Origin: SIG607 sp045648445 | Lineage (GTDB): Bacteria; Bacillota; Clostridia; Oscillospirales; Acutalibacteraceae | Length of the DNA: 16,381 bases | Assembly: GCA_045648445.1 (NCBI GenBank) | Contig: JAZRNY010000039.1 | Location: forward strand, 1-16,381 | Direction: 5' to 3' | Part shown: positions 7,813-14,081 of the stretch, piece by piece | How positions within the stretch are numbered: position 1 is the first letter of the stretch | How the letters are laid out: the number at the start of each line of letters is the position of its first letter | Program-made: the position numbers and the translations under genes | The notes under the pieces: generated by a model | What the model saw: only the letters and a program-made list of their open reading frames with translations | The model's database searches: none | Told to the model about the DNA's origin: nothing

Positions 7813-7979
7813 ATCCTTTAAAGCCGGTTGGGGAAGAGTTAAAGCGTTTTTTTAAGAGGCGGGAGAAGTAGTAAATATCCGAAAATCCGACCTGCTCCGC
7901 CACCTCAGATACGGTTAAAGTACCGCCTGAAAGAAGGCGGGACGCTTCGTTTAGCGTTGTATATGGTGAACGGTGAAAA
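7811..7979 (-). pseudogene. Remnant of a second AraC-family regulator (C-terminal HTH only)
   Basis: Reading the minus strand to the TAA at 7811-7813 gives an intact AraC C-terminus: SPYTTLNEASRLLSGG, then SEVAEQVGFSDIYYFSRLL and KKRFNSSPTGFKG. It matches the usual pattern of helix, IA-x-x-VGF, YFSR-x-x-KK and SP at the end of AraC proteins. Upstream, the frame runs on only briefly (through SAGFFHR) before entering the promoter of the GH130 gene, and no start or N-terminal domain exists. It is therefore a 5'-truncated gene relic of about 55 codons, convergent with the intact PocR-AraC gene. Its sequence differs from that gene, so it is not a simple duplication of its end. Confidence 0.75.
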
Positions 7980-8012
7980 AAACCTGCGGAAAATCTATGT
8001 ATTTTTGTCTTG

Positions 8013-8041
8013 TGTTAGTGTATATGTTATGCTATTATAAT
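8013..8041 (+). promoter_or_regulatory. Putative promoter of the GH130 gene
   Basis: TATAAT (8036-8041) is a perfect -10. The -35 at 17 bp (TGTTAG, 8013-8018) is weak, and TTGTGT (8010-8015) would be 20 bp away. Transcription should start near 8048, so AGGAGG (8051-8056) would be at the very 5' end of the mRNA. A poor -35 would suit an activated promoter. Confidence 0.4.
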
Positions 8042-8063
8042 ATATAAAAAAGGAGGTATTCAA

Positions 8064-9101
8064 ATGATAGAAAAATTTAGAGGACCTGAATACATAATGC
8101 ACAGATATAAGGATAATCCCATTATAACTGCAGAAAATTTCCCTGTTCCTGCCGTTTCGGTTTTTAACTGCGGTCAGGTAATGTTTGAAGGCAAATATCT
8201 TTTGCTTATTGCTGCTATTTATAAACAGCGTAATGCAAGCGGAAGCCTTACCGGTATCCACGTAGCAACAAGTGAAGATGGTATTAATTTCGATATTAAC
8301 CCCGAATCTCTTTTCGAAAAAACCGCTTGGGTAGAAAATATGCCCGGTGACTTCGACAGTTGGATAATTGACCCCAGAGTAACTCAAATCGGCGATACCT
8401 ATTATATCGTTCGTCCCGGTCAATGTCATCCCCTTAACGGCAGAGATATAGGACCCAGCGCACTTCTTTATAAAACTAAAGATTTTAAAACCGCTGAATT
8501 TATCGATTGTATTGCCCTTCCTCTTAACAGAGTACCCTGTCTTTTCCCCGAAAAAGTAAACGGCGACTACGTAAGACTTGACCGTCCTTACGGCCTTGCA
8601 CGTGTTTGCCCTCCCGGACATACCCTTGACGACCAACTTACCCACGGTATGTGGATTTCTTATTCTCCCGACTTGGTACACTGGGGCAGACACCGTCCTT
8701 TCCTTTATCCTTGCAATTCCTTTGCAAACTATAAGGTAGGCCCTACCCCTCCAATTAAGACAAAAGACGGTTGGCTCGAAATTTTCCACGGTGTATACAA
8801 GGAAAACAGAGAGTGGTGCTACAGCCTTTCTGCAATGCTTATGGATCTTGACGATCCTACAAAGATTATAGGAATTCTTGATAAGCCTATTCTTACTCCA
8901 AATGAAGATTATGAAATTTACGGCAGAGCCGAAAACGTAACCTTTGCTTGCGGTGCAATAGTTAATGAAGAAAAGGATGAAATCAGAATTTACTACGGCG
9001 CAGCAGATGAAAGAATCGGTCTTGCAACAGGTTCTTTAAGCGAACTTTTAAGCGAACTTAAAAAGAATCCGCCCGAACTTCTTGAAGCATACAAAAAATA
9101 A
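8064..9101 (+). CDS. Glycoside hydrolase family 130 phosphorylase (beta-mannoside type)
   Basis: A 345-residue five-bladed propeller enzyme of GH130. Landmarks in order are HRYKDNPI (13-20), FNCGQVMFEGKY (34-45), IDPRVTQIGDTYY (102-114, with the proposed general acid Asp103) and FPEKVNGDYVRLDRP (161-175). KVGPTPPIKTKDGWLEIFHG follows (224-243), then GRAENVTFACG (287-297) and YYGAADERIGLA (310-321). Family members phosphorolyse beta-1,4- or beta-1,2-mannosides to mannose 1-phosphate, or hydrolyse them in some subfamilies. The phosphate-contacting basic residues look kept, so phosphorylase is preferred. There is no signal peptide, so it is cytoplasmic. AGGAGG precedes the ATG by 7 nt. It stands alone between terminators but next to the GH2 operon, suggesting use of mannose-containing oligosaccharides. 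The exact linkage is unknown. Confidence 0.92.
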   Translation: MIEKFRGPEYIMHRYKDNPIITAENFPVPAVSVFNCGQVMFEGKYLLLIAAIYKQRNASGSLTGIHVATSEDGINFDINPESLFEKTAWVENMPGDFDSWIIDPRVTQIGDTYYIVRPGQCHPLNGRDIGPSALLYKTKDFKTAEFIDCIALPLNRVPCLFPEKVNGDYVRLDRPYGLARVCPPGHTLDDQLTHGMWISYSPDLVHWGRHRPFLYPCNSFANYKVGPTPPIKTKDGWLEIFHGVYKENREWCYSLSAMLMDLDDPTKIIGILDKPILTPNEDYEIYGRAENVTFACGAIVNEEKDEIRIYYGAADERIGLATGSLSELLSELKKNPPELLEAYKK

Positions 9102-9104
9102 AAT

Positions 9105-9134
9105 CAAAAAAACCGAGTCGCAAGACTCGGTTTT
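9105..9134. terminator. Bidirectional terminator between GH130 and hpt
   Basis: AACCGAGTC (9111-9119) and GACTCGGTT (9124-9132) form a perfect 9-bp stem closed by a GCAA tetraloop. An A-run precedes it and TTTT closes it, so it works for GH130 (+) and for the convergent hpt gene (-). It lies 4 nt after the GH130 stop and just before the end of hpt. Confidence 0.88.
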
Positions 9135-9137
9135 CTG

Positions 9138-9692
9138 TTATTCTTCGCTATATTCAGCAATGTAAGGTAGATTTCTGTAAAATTCACCGCAGTCAAGACC
9201 GTAACCGATAACAAAGTGATCTTCTACAGTGAAAAGCGACAGATCGGCGGTGAAATCTACCACACGTCTTTCGGGTTTGTCTAACAGTGTGACAACGCGA
9301 AGTGAAAGGGGATTTCTTGCCTTTAAAAGTTTGTATACATCTTTAAGGGTTCTGCCAGTGTCAATAATATCTTCTACAATAACAACGTTATAGTTGCTAA
9401 CGTCCTGTTCAAGATCCATAGTTATTTGAACAACACCCGAAGAAGTAGTGCCCGTATAATAACTTTTAGCGCACATAAAACCAATTTCACAAGGAACGCT
9501 TACTGCCCTGCATAAATCAGCCATAAAAACGAAGGCGCCTTTAAGAACACTTACCAGAAGAATAGGTTTGCCGTCATAGTAACTGTCGATAACCTTTCCT
9601 GCCTTTTTAATGGCTTCTTTTATTTCATCTTCGGTTATAAGAACTCGCTTTATTCTGTTGTTATAATCTTTAACGTCTTTTATTTCCTTCAT
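9138..9692 (-). CDS. hpt: Hypoxanthine phosphoribosyltransferase
   Basis: A 184-residue type I phosphoribosyltransferase that converts hypoxanthine or guanine plus PRPP to IMP or GMP in purine salvage (cytoplasmic). Visible motifs are VLKGAFVFMADL near the N-terminal active-site loop, KSYYTGTTSSG (flexible loop), VVIVEDIIDTGRTL (PRPP-binding signature with the paired acidic residues) and LLDKPERR, and VIGYGLDCGEFYRNLPYI at the end, typical of bacterial HPRT. Length is normal. The frame stays open for 19 more codons to 9749, but those lie in an inverted-repeat element and give a non-family sequence. The ATG at 9692 (MKEIKDV) fits the family, though its ribosome site (GGTG) is weak. It is downstream of and codirectional with asnA. 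Confidence 0.93.
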   Translation of the reverse strand: MKEIKDVKDYNNRIKRVLITEDEIKEAIKKAGKVIDSYYDGKPILLVSVLKGAFVFMADLCRAVSVPCEIGFMCAKSYYTGTTSSGVVQITMDLEQDVSNYNVVIVEDIIDTGRTLKDVYKLLKARNPLSLRVVTLLDKPERRVVDFTADLSLFTVEDHFVIGYGLDCGEFYRNLPYIAEYSEE

Positions 9693-9702
9693 AATTTTCA
9701 CC

Positions 9703-9916
9703 ACTATAATGATTATAGTTTGTCGAAACGCCCAAAAGCGCTTCGACAAGCCGATTTTATCGGCTTAGAACAATTAAATTATCAAAGAATTTAATTGTTC
9801 ACAATACTCATTGCAATGGATATAGTCAAATTTTCTTTGAAAATTTGTGACCAAATCTTTGATTTGGTGTCGAAACAGTAAATGAATTTGCTGTTTCGAC
9901 TAACTATAACCACTAT
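9703..9916. repeat. Modular hairpin repeat element, copy 2 (seven hairpins inside a 24-bp inverted repeat)
   Basis: Outer arms 9706-9729 and 9893-9916 pair over 24 bp with three mismatches. Inside, in order: TGTCGAAACGC/GCGCTTCGACA (9721-9748); AAGCCGAT/ATCGGCTT (9748-9766); GAACAATTAAATT/AATTTAATTGTTC (9768-9800, 13 bp perfect); CATTGCAATG (9809-9818); CAAATTTTC/GAAAATTTG (9827-9847); ACCAAATC/GATTTGGT (9850-9868); and GTCGAAACAG/CTGTTTCGAC (9869-9900). ACTATAAT-G-ATTATAGT (9703-9719) makes one more. It fills the whole asnA-hpt gap, and the right arm includes the asnA stop codon (9913-9915). The GCCGAT hairpin and TCATTGCAATG are shared with 20-137. Function is unknown. Confidence 0.85.
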
Positions 9917-10920
9917 AAAAGTTCTATTCCGTTTTGCTTACATTCGTTAATCATATCTTCACTCCAGAAGGATGATTGCACTTCGCCGATGTGTGCTTTT
10001 TTAAGGAAAAACATACACATTCTTGACTGGCCTATTCCGCCGCCGATAGTATACGGAAGTTTTCCGTCTAAAAGCGCCTTGTGGAAGGGAAGTTCTTTTC
10101 TTTCAAGGACGCCTCTTATTTCAAGTTGTTTTAAAAGCGCTTCTTCGTCAACGCGAATACCCATTGAAGAAAGTTCGAGCGCAATATCCAAAACGGGATA
10201 ATAAACGATAATGTCGCCGTTTAACGACCAGTCGTCATAATCGGGAGCCCTGCCGTCGTGCTTTTCACCGTTAGAAAGCAGACCGCCTATTTGCATAATA
10301 AATACTGCACCGTATTCTTTCGCAATAGCCTTTTCGCGTTCCTTTGCGGTAAGGTTAGGATATTTATCGTAAAGTTCTTGGGTAGTTATAAAGAATATTT
10401 CATCGGGTAAAAATGCAGTTATAAAATCGTATTCCTTGGCAATGTATGTTTCGGTATTTTTAAGAGCGGCATATACGGCGCGTACGTTTTCTTTTAAAAC
10501 GTCGATGTTGCGGTCGCTTTTATCAATAACCTTTTCCCAGTCCCACTGGTCAACGAAAACCGAATGAATGTTATCAAGGTCTTCGTCACGGCGAATAGCG
10601 TTCATATCAGTATAAAGACCTTCACCGCGAACAAATCCGTAACGTGAAAGTGCATCGCGTTTCCACTTTGCAAGGGAATGAACGATTTCCATTGTGTGAC
10701 CCGTATCCTTTACGTCAAAAGATACTGCCCTTTCGGTGCCGTTAAGGGTGTCGTTCATACCGCTGTCCTTGTCAACGAAAAGGGGCGCAGAAACACGAAT
10801 AAGACCAAGCTCTATTGCAAGGTCGCGCTCAAAAAAGTCTTTTACCTTCTTAATTGCAACTTCGGTTTCGCGAAGGCTTAAAAGCGATTTATAATCTTTA
10901 GGAATAATCAAACTGTGCAC
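9913..10920 (-). CDS. asnA: Aspartate-ammonia ligase (asparagine synthetase A)
   Basis: A 335-residue AsnA that makes asparagine from aspartate and ammonia with ATP to AMP. Family landmarks are LRETEVAIKKVKDFFE near the N-terminus, VSAPLFVDKDSGMNDTLNG (about 43-61), EIVHSLAKWKRDAL, GLYTDMNAIRRDE and HSVFVDQWDWEKVI. GRAPDYDDW, ELSSMGIRVDEEAL and the C-terminal GGGIGQSRMCMFFL follow; the last is the class II aminoacyl-tRNA synthetase-like motif with its arginine. The GTG start has GAGG 8 nt upstream, and the next residues (HSLIIPKDYKSL) match the family. Its stop codon lies in the arm of the hairpin element. No T-box leader is visible; the leader is only about 25 nt. Confidence 0.96.
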   Translation of the reverse strand: MHSLIIPKDYKSLLSLRETEVAIKKVKDFFERDLAIELGLIRVSAPLFVDKDSGMNDTLNGTERAVSFDVKDTGHTMEIVHSLAKWKRDALSRYGFVRGEGLYTDMNAIRRDEDLDNIHSVFVDQWDWEKVIDKSDRNIDVLKENVRAVYAALKNTETYIAKEYDFITAFLPDEIFFITTQELYDKYPNLTAKEREKAIAKEYGAVFIMQIGGLLSNGEKHDGRAPDYDDWSLNGDIIVYYPVLDIALELSSMGIRVDEEALLKQLEIRGVLERKELPFHKALLDGKLPYTIGGGIGQSRMCMFFLKKAHIGEVQSSFWSEDMINECKQNGIELL

Positions 10921-10951
10921 AAAGATTACCTCATTCTTTAAAATATGTATT

Positions 10952-10980
10952 ATTATCCCACAAAACTAAGGGTTTTTCAA
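10952..10980 (-). promoter_or_regulatory. asnA: Promoter of asnA
   Basis: On the minus strand TTGAAA (10980-10975) and GATAAT (10957-10952) are exactly 17 bp apart. Transcription should start near 10945, about 25 nt before the GTG start. It is divergent from the riboswitch promoter, with about 50 bp between the two -35 boxes. Confidence 0.65.
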
Positions 10981-11030
10981 CTGTTTTTTGCTTGAATATT
11001 AACAAATATTGATTTTTTTGTAATTTATGG

Positions 11031-11059
11031 TTGCAAAATTCGACTATATGTAATATAAT
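11031..11059 (+). promoter_or_regulatory. Promoter of the glycine riboswitch-symporter unit
   Basis: TTGCAA (11031-11036), a 17-bp spacer and TATAAT (11054-11059) form a near-consensus sigma-A promoter. Start of transcription is expected near 11066, about 20 nt before the first aptamer. Confidence 0.75.
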
Positions 11060-11087
11060 GTGTAGGTAAAATTTAATGTCAGAAGAA

Positions 11088-11241
11088 ACTTGCAGGAAAA
11101 GCTCTGCTGCCGAAGGAGTAACACTCTCAGGCTCGGGAAACCGAAAAGACTGTAAGTGGATGACACTCTGGAGAAGTCCATTAGATTGGATGCCGAAGGT
11201 GAAAGTACGAAAGTGCAAATCTCTCAGGCAAAAGGACAGAG
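11088..11241 (+). ncRNA. Tandem glycine riboswitch
   Basis: Two glycine aptamers lie in series. Aptamer 1 (11088-11157) has P1 ACTTGCAG with CTGTAAGT, the conserved GCCGAAGGAG (11109-11118) and CTCTCAGG (11124-11131). Aptamer 2 (11166-11241) has P1 CTCTG (11166-11170) with CAGAG (11237-11241), GCCGAAGG (11192-11199), and CTCTCAGGC followed by AAAAGGACAGAG. An 8-nt linker joins them. A terminator hairpin follows at 11283. AAGGACAG (11232-11239), which includes the 3' strand of P1 of aptamer 2, can pair for 8 bp with CTGTCTTT (11285-11292), the left arm of the terminator. Glycine binding, by stabilising P1, should therefore release the terminator. An OFF switch is predicted; identity of the aptamers is firm, direction of control is inference. 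Confidence 0.95.
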
Positions 11242-11282
11242 CAATTAAAAATCTTTCCCAAAGGGATAGGTTTTGCTCCGGA

Positions 11283-11318
11283 GACTGTCTTTATAAAATA
11301 AAGGCGGTTTTTTATTTT
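11283..11318 (+). terminator. Riboswitch expression-platform terminator
   Basis: GACTGTCTTTAT (11283-11294) pairs over all 12 positions, counting four G-T pairs, with ATAAAGGCGGTT (11298-11309) around an AAA loop. TTTTATTTT follows. It ends just before AAGGAGG (11319-11325), the ribosome site of the symporter gene. Confidence 0.88.
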
Positions 11319-11332
11319 AAGGAGGAATTTTA

Positions 11333-12874
11333 ATGTTAGACAAAATCGCGCAAATAAACGGCGAAGTTAACGGCGTCGTTTGGGGACCTATAGGACTTGC
11401 TCTCCTTATAGGTACAGGTCTTCTTATGACCTTGGTAACCAAAGTGTTCCAGATTTCCCATCTCCGCCTTTGGTGGAAAAACACCATTGGCAGTATGTTC
11501 CACAAGGACGTAATCAAGCACAGTAAGGAAAAGGGTTCTATTTCTCCCTTCCAGGCTCTTTGTACTGCTCTTGCCGCAACCGTAGGTACCGGTAATATCG
11601 CAGGTGTTGCCGCTGCTATTTGCATTGGTGGTGCAGGCGCTGTATTCTGGATGTGGGTTGCAGCATTCCTTGGTATGATGACCAACTATTCCGAAAACGT
11701 TCTCGGTATGTACTTCCGTAGAAAGAACTCTAAGGACGAATGGTCCGGCGGTGCTATGTACTATCTTAAGGACGGTCTTGGCAAAAAGAAGGGCTGCAAA
11801 TGGATAGGCAGCATCCTCGCTGTTCTTTTCTGTATCTTCACCATGCTCGCTTCCTTTGGTATCGGTAGTATGGGTCAGGTAAACAAAATCGTTGCTAACG
11901 TAGCAGCAGCATTCAACGTAGAAGCTCTTTCTTCTAAAATGGTATTCGGTACCGTTTCCCTTTATAACCTTCTTTTAGGTGTTGTAATTATGGCTCTTAC
12001 CGCTCTTATTACCCTTGGCGGTCTTAAGAGAATAGCAAACGTTGCTGAAAAAATCGTTCCCTTTATGGTAGTTCTTTTCGTAGCAGGTTCTCTTGTTATT
12101 ATCGGTGTTAACTATCAGGCTATTATCCCTGCATTCAAGGCAATATTCGTAAACGCTTTCGCTCCCGAAGCATTTGTCGGCGGCGGTATCGGTGGCGTAA
12201 TAGTTGCTATGACCAACGGCTTTAAGCGTGGTGTGTTCTCCAACGAAGCAGGTCTTGGTTCTTCCGTTATGGTTCACTTCAACTCCATCATAAAAGAACC
12301 TGTTAAACAGGGTATGTGGGGTATCTTCGAGGTATTTGCAGATACTATGGTTGTATGTACCATGACTGCTCTCGTTGTACTTACTTCCGGCGGTCTTGAA
12401 GGCGGCGCCTTTAACGTAGTAACAGGTGAAATTGCAGAAGGCCTTAACGATGCAACCCTCGTTGGCGGCGCATTTAACTACGTATTCCCTTGGGGTAATA
12501 TCGGTCAGAGATTTATTGCTATTGCAATGTTCCTCTTTGCTTTCACTACCGTACTCGGTTGGTCCCATTACGGTTCTAAGGCTTGGGAATATCTCTTCGG
12601 TGCAAAAACTACCGTTATCTTCAGAATTATCCACGTATGCACCGTTATCTTCGGCGCAGTTCTTTCCTCTTCTCTCGCTTGGGATATCTCCGATACCTTC
12701 AACGGTCTTATGATGATCCCCAACCTTATCGGCGTAGTTGTTCTCTTCCCGCTTGTTATGAAGATTACAAAGAACTTTGTTGACAGAAAAATTAAGAAAC
12801 AGGACGTTGCTCCCGTACTTTCTTATGATGCAAATATCGAAGCAGCCGCAGTTGCAGCTTTAGATGAAGAATAA
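11333..12874 (+). CDS. AGCS-family sodium:alanine/glycine symporter
   Basis: A 513-residue integral membrane protein of the alanine-or-glycine:cation symporter family (TC 2.A.25). It imports alanine or glycine with sodium. Hydrophobic helices span almost the whole length. Signature stretches are ATVGTGNIAGVAAAI (about 80-95), GGAGAVFWMWVAAFLGM, NYSENVLGMYFRRK, GGAMYYLKDGLG, MTNGFKRGVFSNEAGLGSS (about 294-312) and TVLGWSHYGSKAWEYLFG. The last 25 residues are hydrophilic. Length is normal for the family. AAGGAGG lies 7 nt before ATG. Expression is controlled by the tandem glycine riboswitch upstream, which points to glycine as a substrate or linked metabolite. Codon use is rich in pyrimidine-ending codons, as in a well-expressed gene. 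Confidence 0.96.
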   Translation: MLDKIAQINGEVNGVVWGPIGLALLIGTGLLMTLVTKVFQISHLRLWWKNTIGSMFHKDVIKHSKEKGSISPFQALCTALAATVGTGNIAGVAAAICIGGAGAVFWMWVAAFLGMMTNYSENVLGMYFRRKNSKDEWSGGAMYYLKDGLGKKKGCKWIGSILAVLFCIFTMLASFGIGSMGQVNKIVANVAAAFNVEALSSKMVFGTVSLYNLLLGVVIMALTALITLGGLKRIANVAEKIVPFMVVLFVAGSLVIIGVNYQAIIPAFKAIFVNAFAPEAFVGGGIGGVIVAMTNGFKRGVFSNEAGLGSSVMVHFNSIIKEPVKQGMWGIFEVFADTMVVCTMTALVVLTSGGLEGGAFNVVTGEIAEGLNDATLVGGAFNYVFPWGNIGQRFIAIAMFLFAFTTVLGWSHYGSKAWEYLFGAKTTVIFRIIHVCTVIFGAVLSSSLAWDISDTFNGLMMIPNLIGVVVLFPLVMKITKNFVDRKIKKQDVAPVLSYDANIEAAAVAALDEE

Positions 12875-12903
12875 TTTCAATTTAATTAAACACGCGTATT
12901 CGT

Positions 12904-13131
12904 TGTGGCACCTTCCTTACGGAGGGTGCCACAGTTATATTCGCGGGCGGCGAGTGATATTGCTTCGCAGTTATATTTGGACTGCGCCCAAGTTATATTT
13001 GCTTCGCGAGTTTTGGGGGCTAATATAATATCACTGAAACTGCAAGTTTCAATATCACTCTTTAGAAATATCTCGCCTTTGGCGAGGTATTCTAAAGAAT
13101 ATCACTGTGAGACCTGTTTCACAATATCACT
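12904..13131. repeat. Mirror-symmetric hairpin array with AGTGATATT/AATATCACT separators
   Basis: Starts with TGTGGCACCTTCC/GGAGGGTGCCACA (12904-12933), which may also stop symporter transcription though no T-run follows. The left half has separators AGTTATATT (12933, 12969, 12991) and AGTGATATT (12953). The right half has AATATCACT four times (13027, 13051, 13098, 13123), the reverse complement of AGTGATATT. Between the right-hand separators are GAAACT/AGTTTC (13036-13050), a 17-bp hairpin with loop TTT (13060-13097) and GTGAGA/TTTCAC (13107-13122). Between the left-hand ones are short GC-rich hairpins such as TGC-TTC-GCA. The whole 228 bp is noncoding and could fold as one branched structure. 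No known family is recognised. Confidence 0.8.
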
Positions 13132-13150
13132 TAAAGTAACACAGTAAAGT

Positions 13151-13175
13151 AACACAGGTGACGGTTCTATGTGTT
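13151..13175 (+). repeat. REP-like 25-nt hairpin, copy 1 (AACACA/TGTGTT stem)
   Basis: AACACA and TGTGTT close a 13-nt loop containing GACGGTTCTA. Same layout as copies at 13818, 13980 (inverted), 15553 and 16146. This copy has GGTGACGG where the others have GGGGACGG. Confidence 0.8.
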
Positions 13176-13270
13176 CTGGCAAAAGCGTTTTGCACTTCAA
13201 ACGGGTTGAAATCCCCAACAAGTTCAAAAGTATCGTTTTGGTGGAAATGATTGAAAGGAGACAGTTTTTT

Positions 13271-13684
13271 ATGCTTAAAAAAATTATATGTGTAGTAAGT
13301 TTATTAAGTGTTTTTATGACAGGTTGTGCCCAAGTAGAATTTTATGAAGACAATAACAATGAAAGTCTCTATAGTCGCAGTCAAACTGAGTTTATGGTTT
13401 CATCAAATACCTTCGGCACATTTAAAAGCGATGATATTTATGTTGCACTTGACAATATATATAATAGCGAAGAAATCAAAAATAAACATGGAGAAGATTT
13501 TAATGTTTTGGAAGAAGATGTTGTTTGTCATAAATCTGAAACACAAACAAAATTCTTTAAAAGTTGCATAAAAGGTGAAGCTGAGTATTCCATAAAAATA
13601 GATTATGCTGTTTATCGAGTAAAATTAACCAAAGAATACAATGGAAAATGGAAGGTTGTTTCTTGCGAGAGCGAAAACAGGTAA
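13271..13684 (+). CDS. Small predicted lipoprotein
   Basis: A 137-residue protein not assigned to a named family. MLKKIICVVSLLSVF is a short lipoprotein signal peptide. The lipobox MTGC puts the lipidated Cys at residue 19, so the mature protein should be anchored outside the cytoplasmic membrane. The mature part starts acidic and Asn-rich, then has a region (about 50-137) ending in strand-like segments YRVKLTKEYNGKWKVVSCES. That ending is common in small NTF2-like or nuclear transport factor-shaped secreted proteins of Firmicutes; that is a resemblance only. The frame is open upstream to 13169, but AAAGGAG (13254-13260) 10 nt before this ATG and the signal peptide fix the start here. It is flanked by REP-like hairpins. 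Confidence 0.75.
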   Translation: MLKKIICVVSLLSVFMTGCAQVEFYEDNNNESLYSRSQTEFMVSSNTFGTFKSDDIYVALDNIYNSEEIKNKHGEDFNVLEEDVVCHKSETQTKFFKSCIKGEAEYSIKIDYAVYRVKLTKEYNGKWKVVSCESENR

Positions 13685-13817
13685 CACAGAGAACACTGCA
13701 TGATTTGTCATCGCACACAACAACATGAAACCATGATATAATTAGCATTGTCGGAAAGCTCGAGGGACGGTATGTTGAGAAAATCACGACTTTAGAACAA
13801 GAGCGAGGTTATTCTGG

Positions 13818-14004
13818 AAGACAGGGGACGGTTCTGTGTCTTGACAAAAAGTGAAGTAGGGTATAATTATTGTTGGTGATGAATTATGCCAAGAGAAGCT
13901 AGAAAAAGGAGCAAAAGCGGAGTATATCACGTTATGCTCAGAAGTGTAAACCAACAGCAGATATTTGAAGTGATTTCTGAAGATAGAGAACCGTCCCCTG
14001 TCTT
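13818..14004. mobile_element. REP-bounded element with inverted REP-like hairpins (REPIN/MITE-like)
   Basis: A plus-strand REP hairpin (13818-13842, AAGACA/TGTCTT) and a minus-strand one (13980-14004) face each other. Their outermost 19 bases, GAAGACAGGGGACGGTTCT, are identical, giving terminal inverted repeats of a 187-bp element. Between them lie a promoter-like TTGACA (13841-13846) and TATAAT (13862-13867, 15 bp apart) and the first 30-odd codons of a transposase. This is what an internally deleted REP-associated transposon would look like. Confidence 0.75.
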
Positions 14005-14008
14005 CTAA
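13886..14008 (+). pseudogene. Truncated REP-associated tyrosine transposase (RAYT, Y1_Tnp N-terminus)
   Basis: ATG at 13886 opens MPREARKRSKSG, then VYHVMLRSVNQQQIFE. This is the hallmark start of RAYT/TnpA-REP proteins (MPR-x-x-R-x-x-S-x-x-x-YH-x-x-x-RG-x-x-x-x-x-IFE), which act on REP hairpins as single-stranded DNA. After IFE only VISEDRE remains. The frame then runs into the inverted REP and stops at 14006-14008. The HUH motif and catalytic tyrosine of a full-length protein (normally well over 150 residues) are missing, so it is inactive. The usual RG is RS here. The remnant's place between two REP copies ties these repeats to the RAYT system. Confidence 0.82.
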
Positions 14009-14081
14009 AGATAAACGGTGGTCATTTGATAAAAAAATTATCAAGCAACCTTTACTTTTTAATACTATAGAGGTGAAACTA

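Noticed and set aside
7995..8789. 264-codon open frame on the minus strand
   Set aside because: It lies antisense across the strongly matched GH130 gene and has no family pattern.
9693..9749. 19-codon N-terminal extension of hpt
   Set aside because: Encoded by the inverted-repeat element; the family starts at MKEIKDV (9692).
10921..10957. T-box leader upstream of asnA
   Set aside because: The predicted leader is only about 25 nt and lacks a T-box sequence or terminator.
11076..11333. 85-codon plus-strand frame starting MSEETC
   Set aside because: It runs through the glycine riboswitch aptamers and terminator, whose RNA structure explains the sequence.
11975..12634. 219-codon minus-strand open frame
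   Set aside because: Antisense to the AGCS symporter gene; composition is a mirror of its codon bias.
12904..13131. CRISPR array
   Set aside because: Repeats are 9 bp, the variable parts are palindromes of different length, and no cas gene is near.
13735..13817. Short frame reading GKLEGRYVEKITTLEQE before the REP element
   Set aside because: It has no start or known family, so it is too short to call, although it may be a relic.
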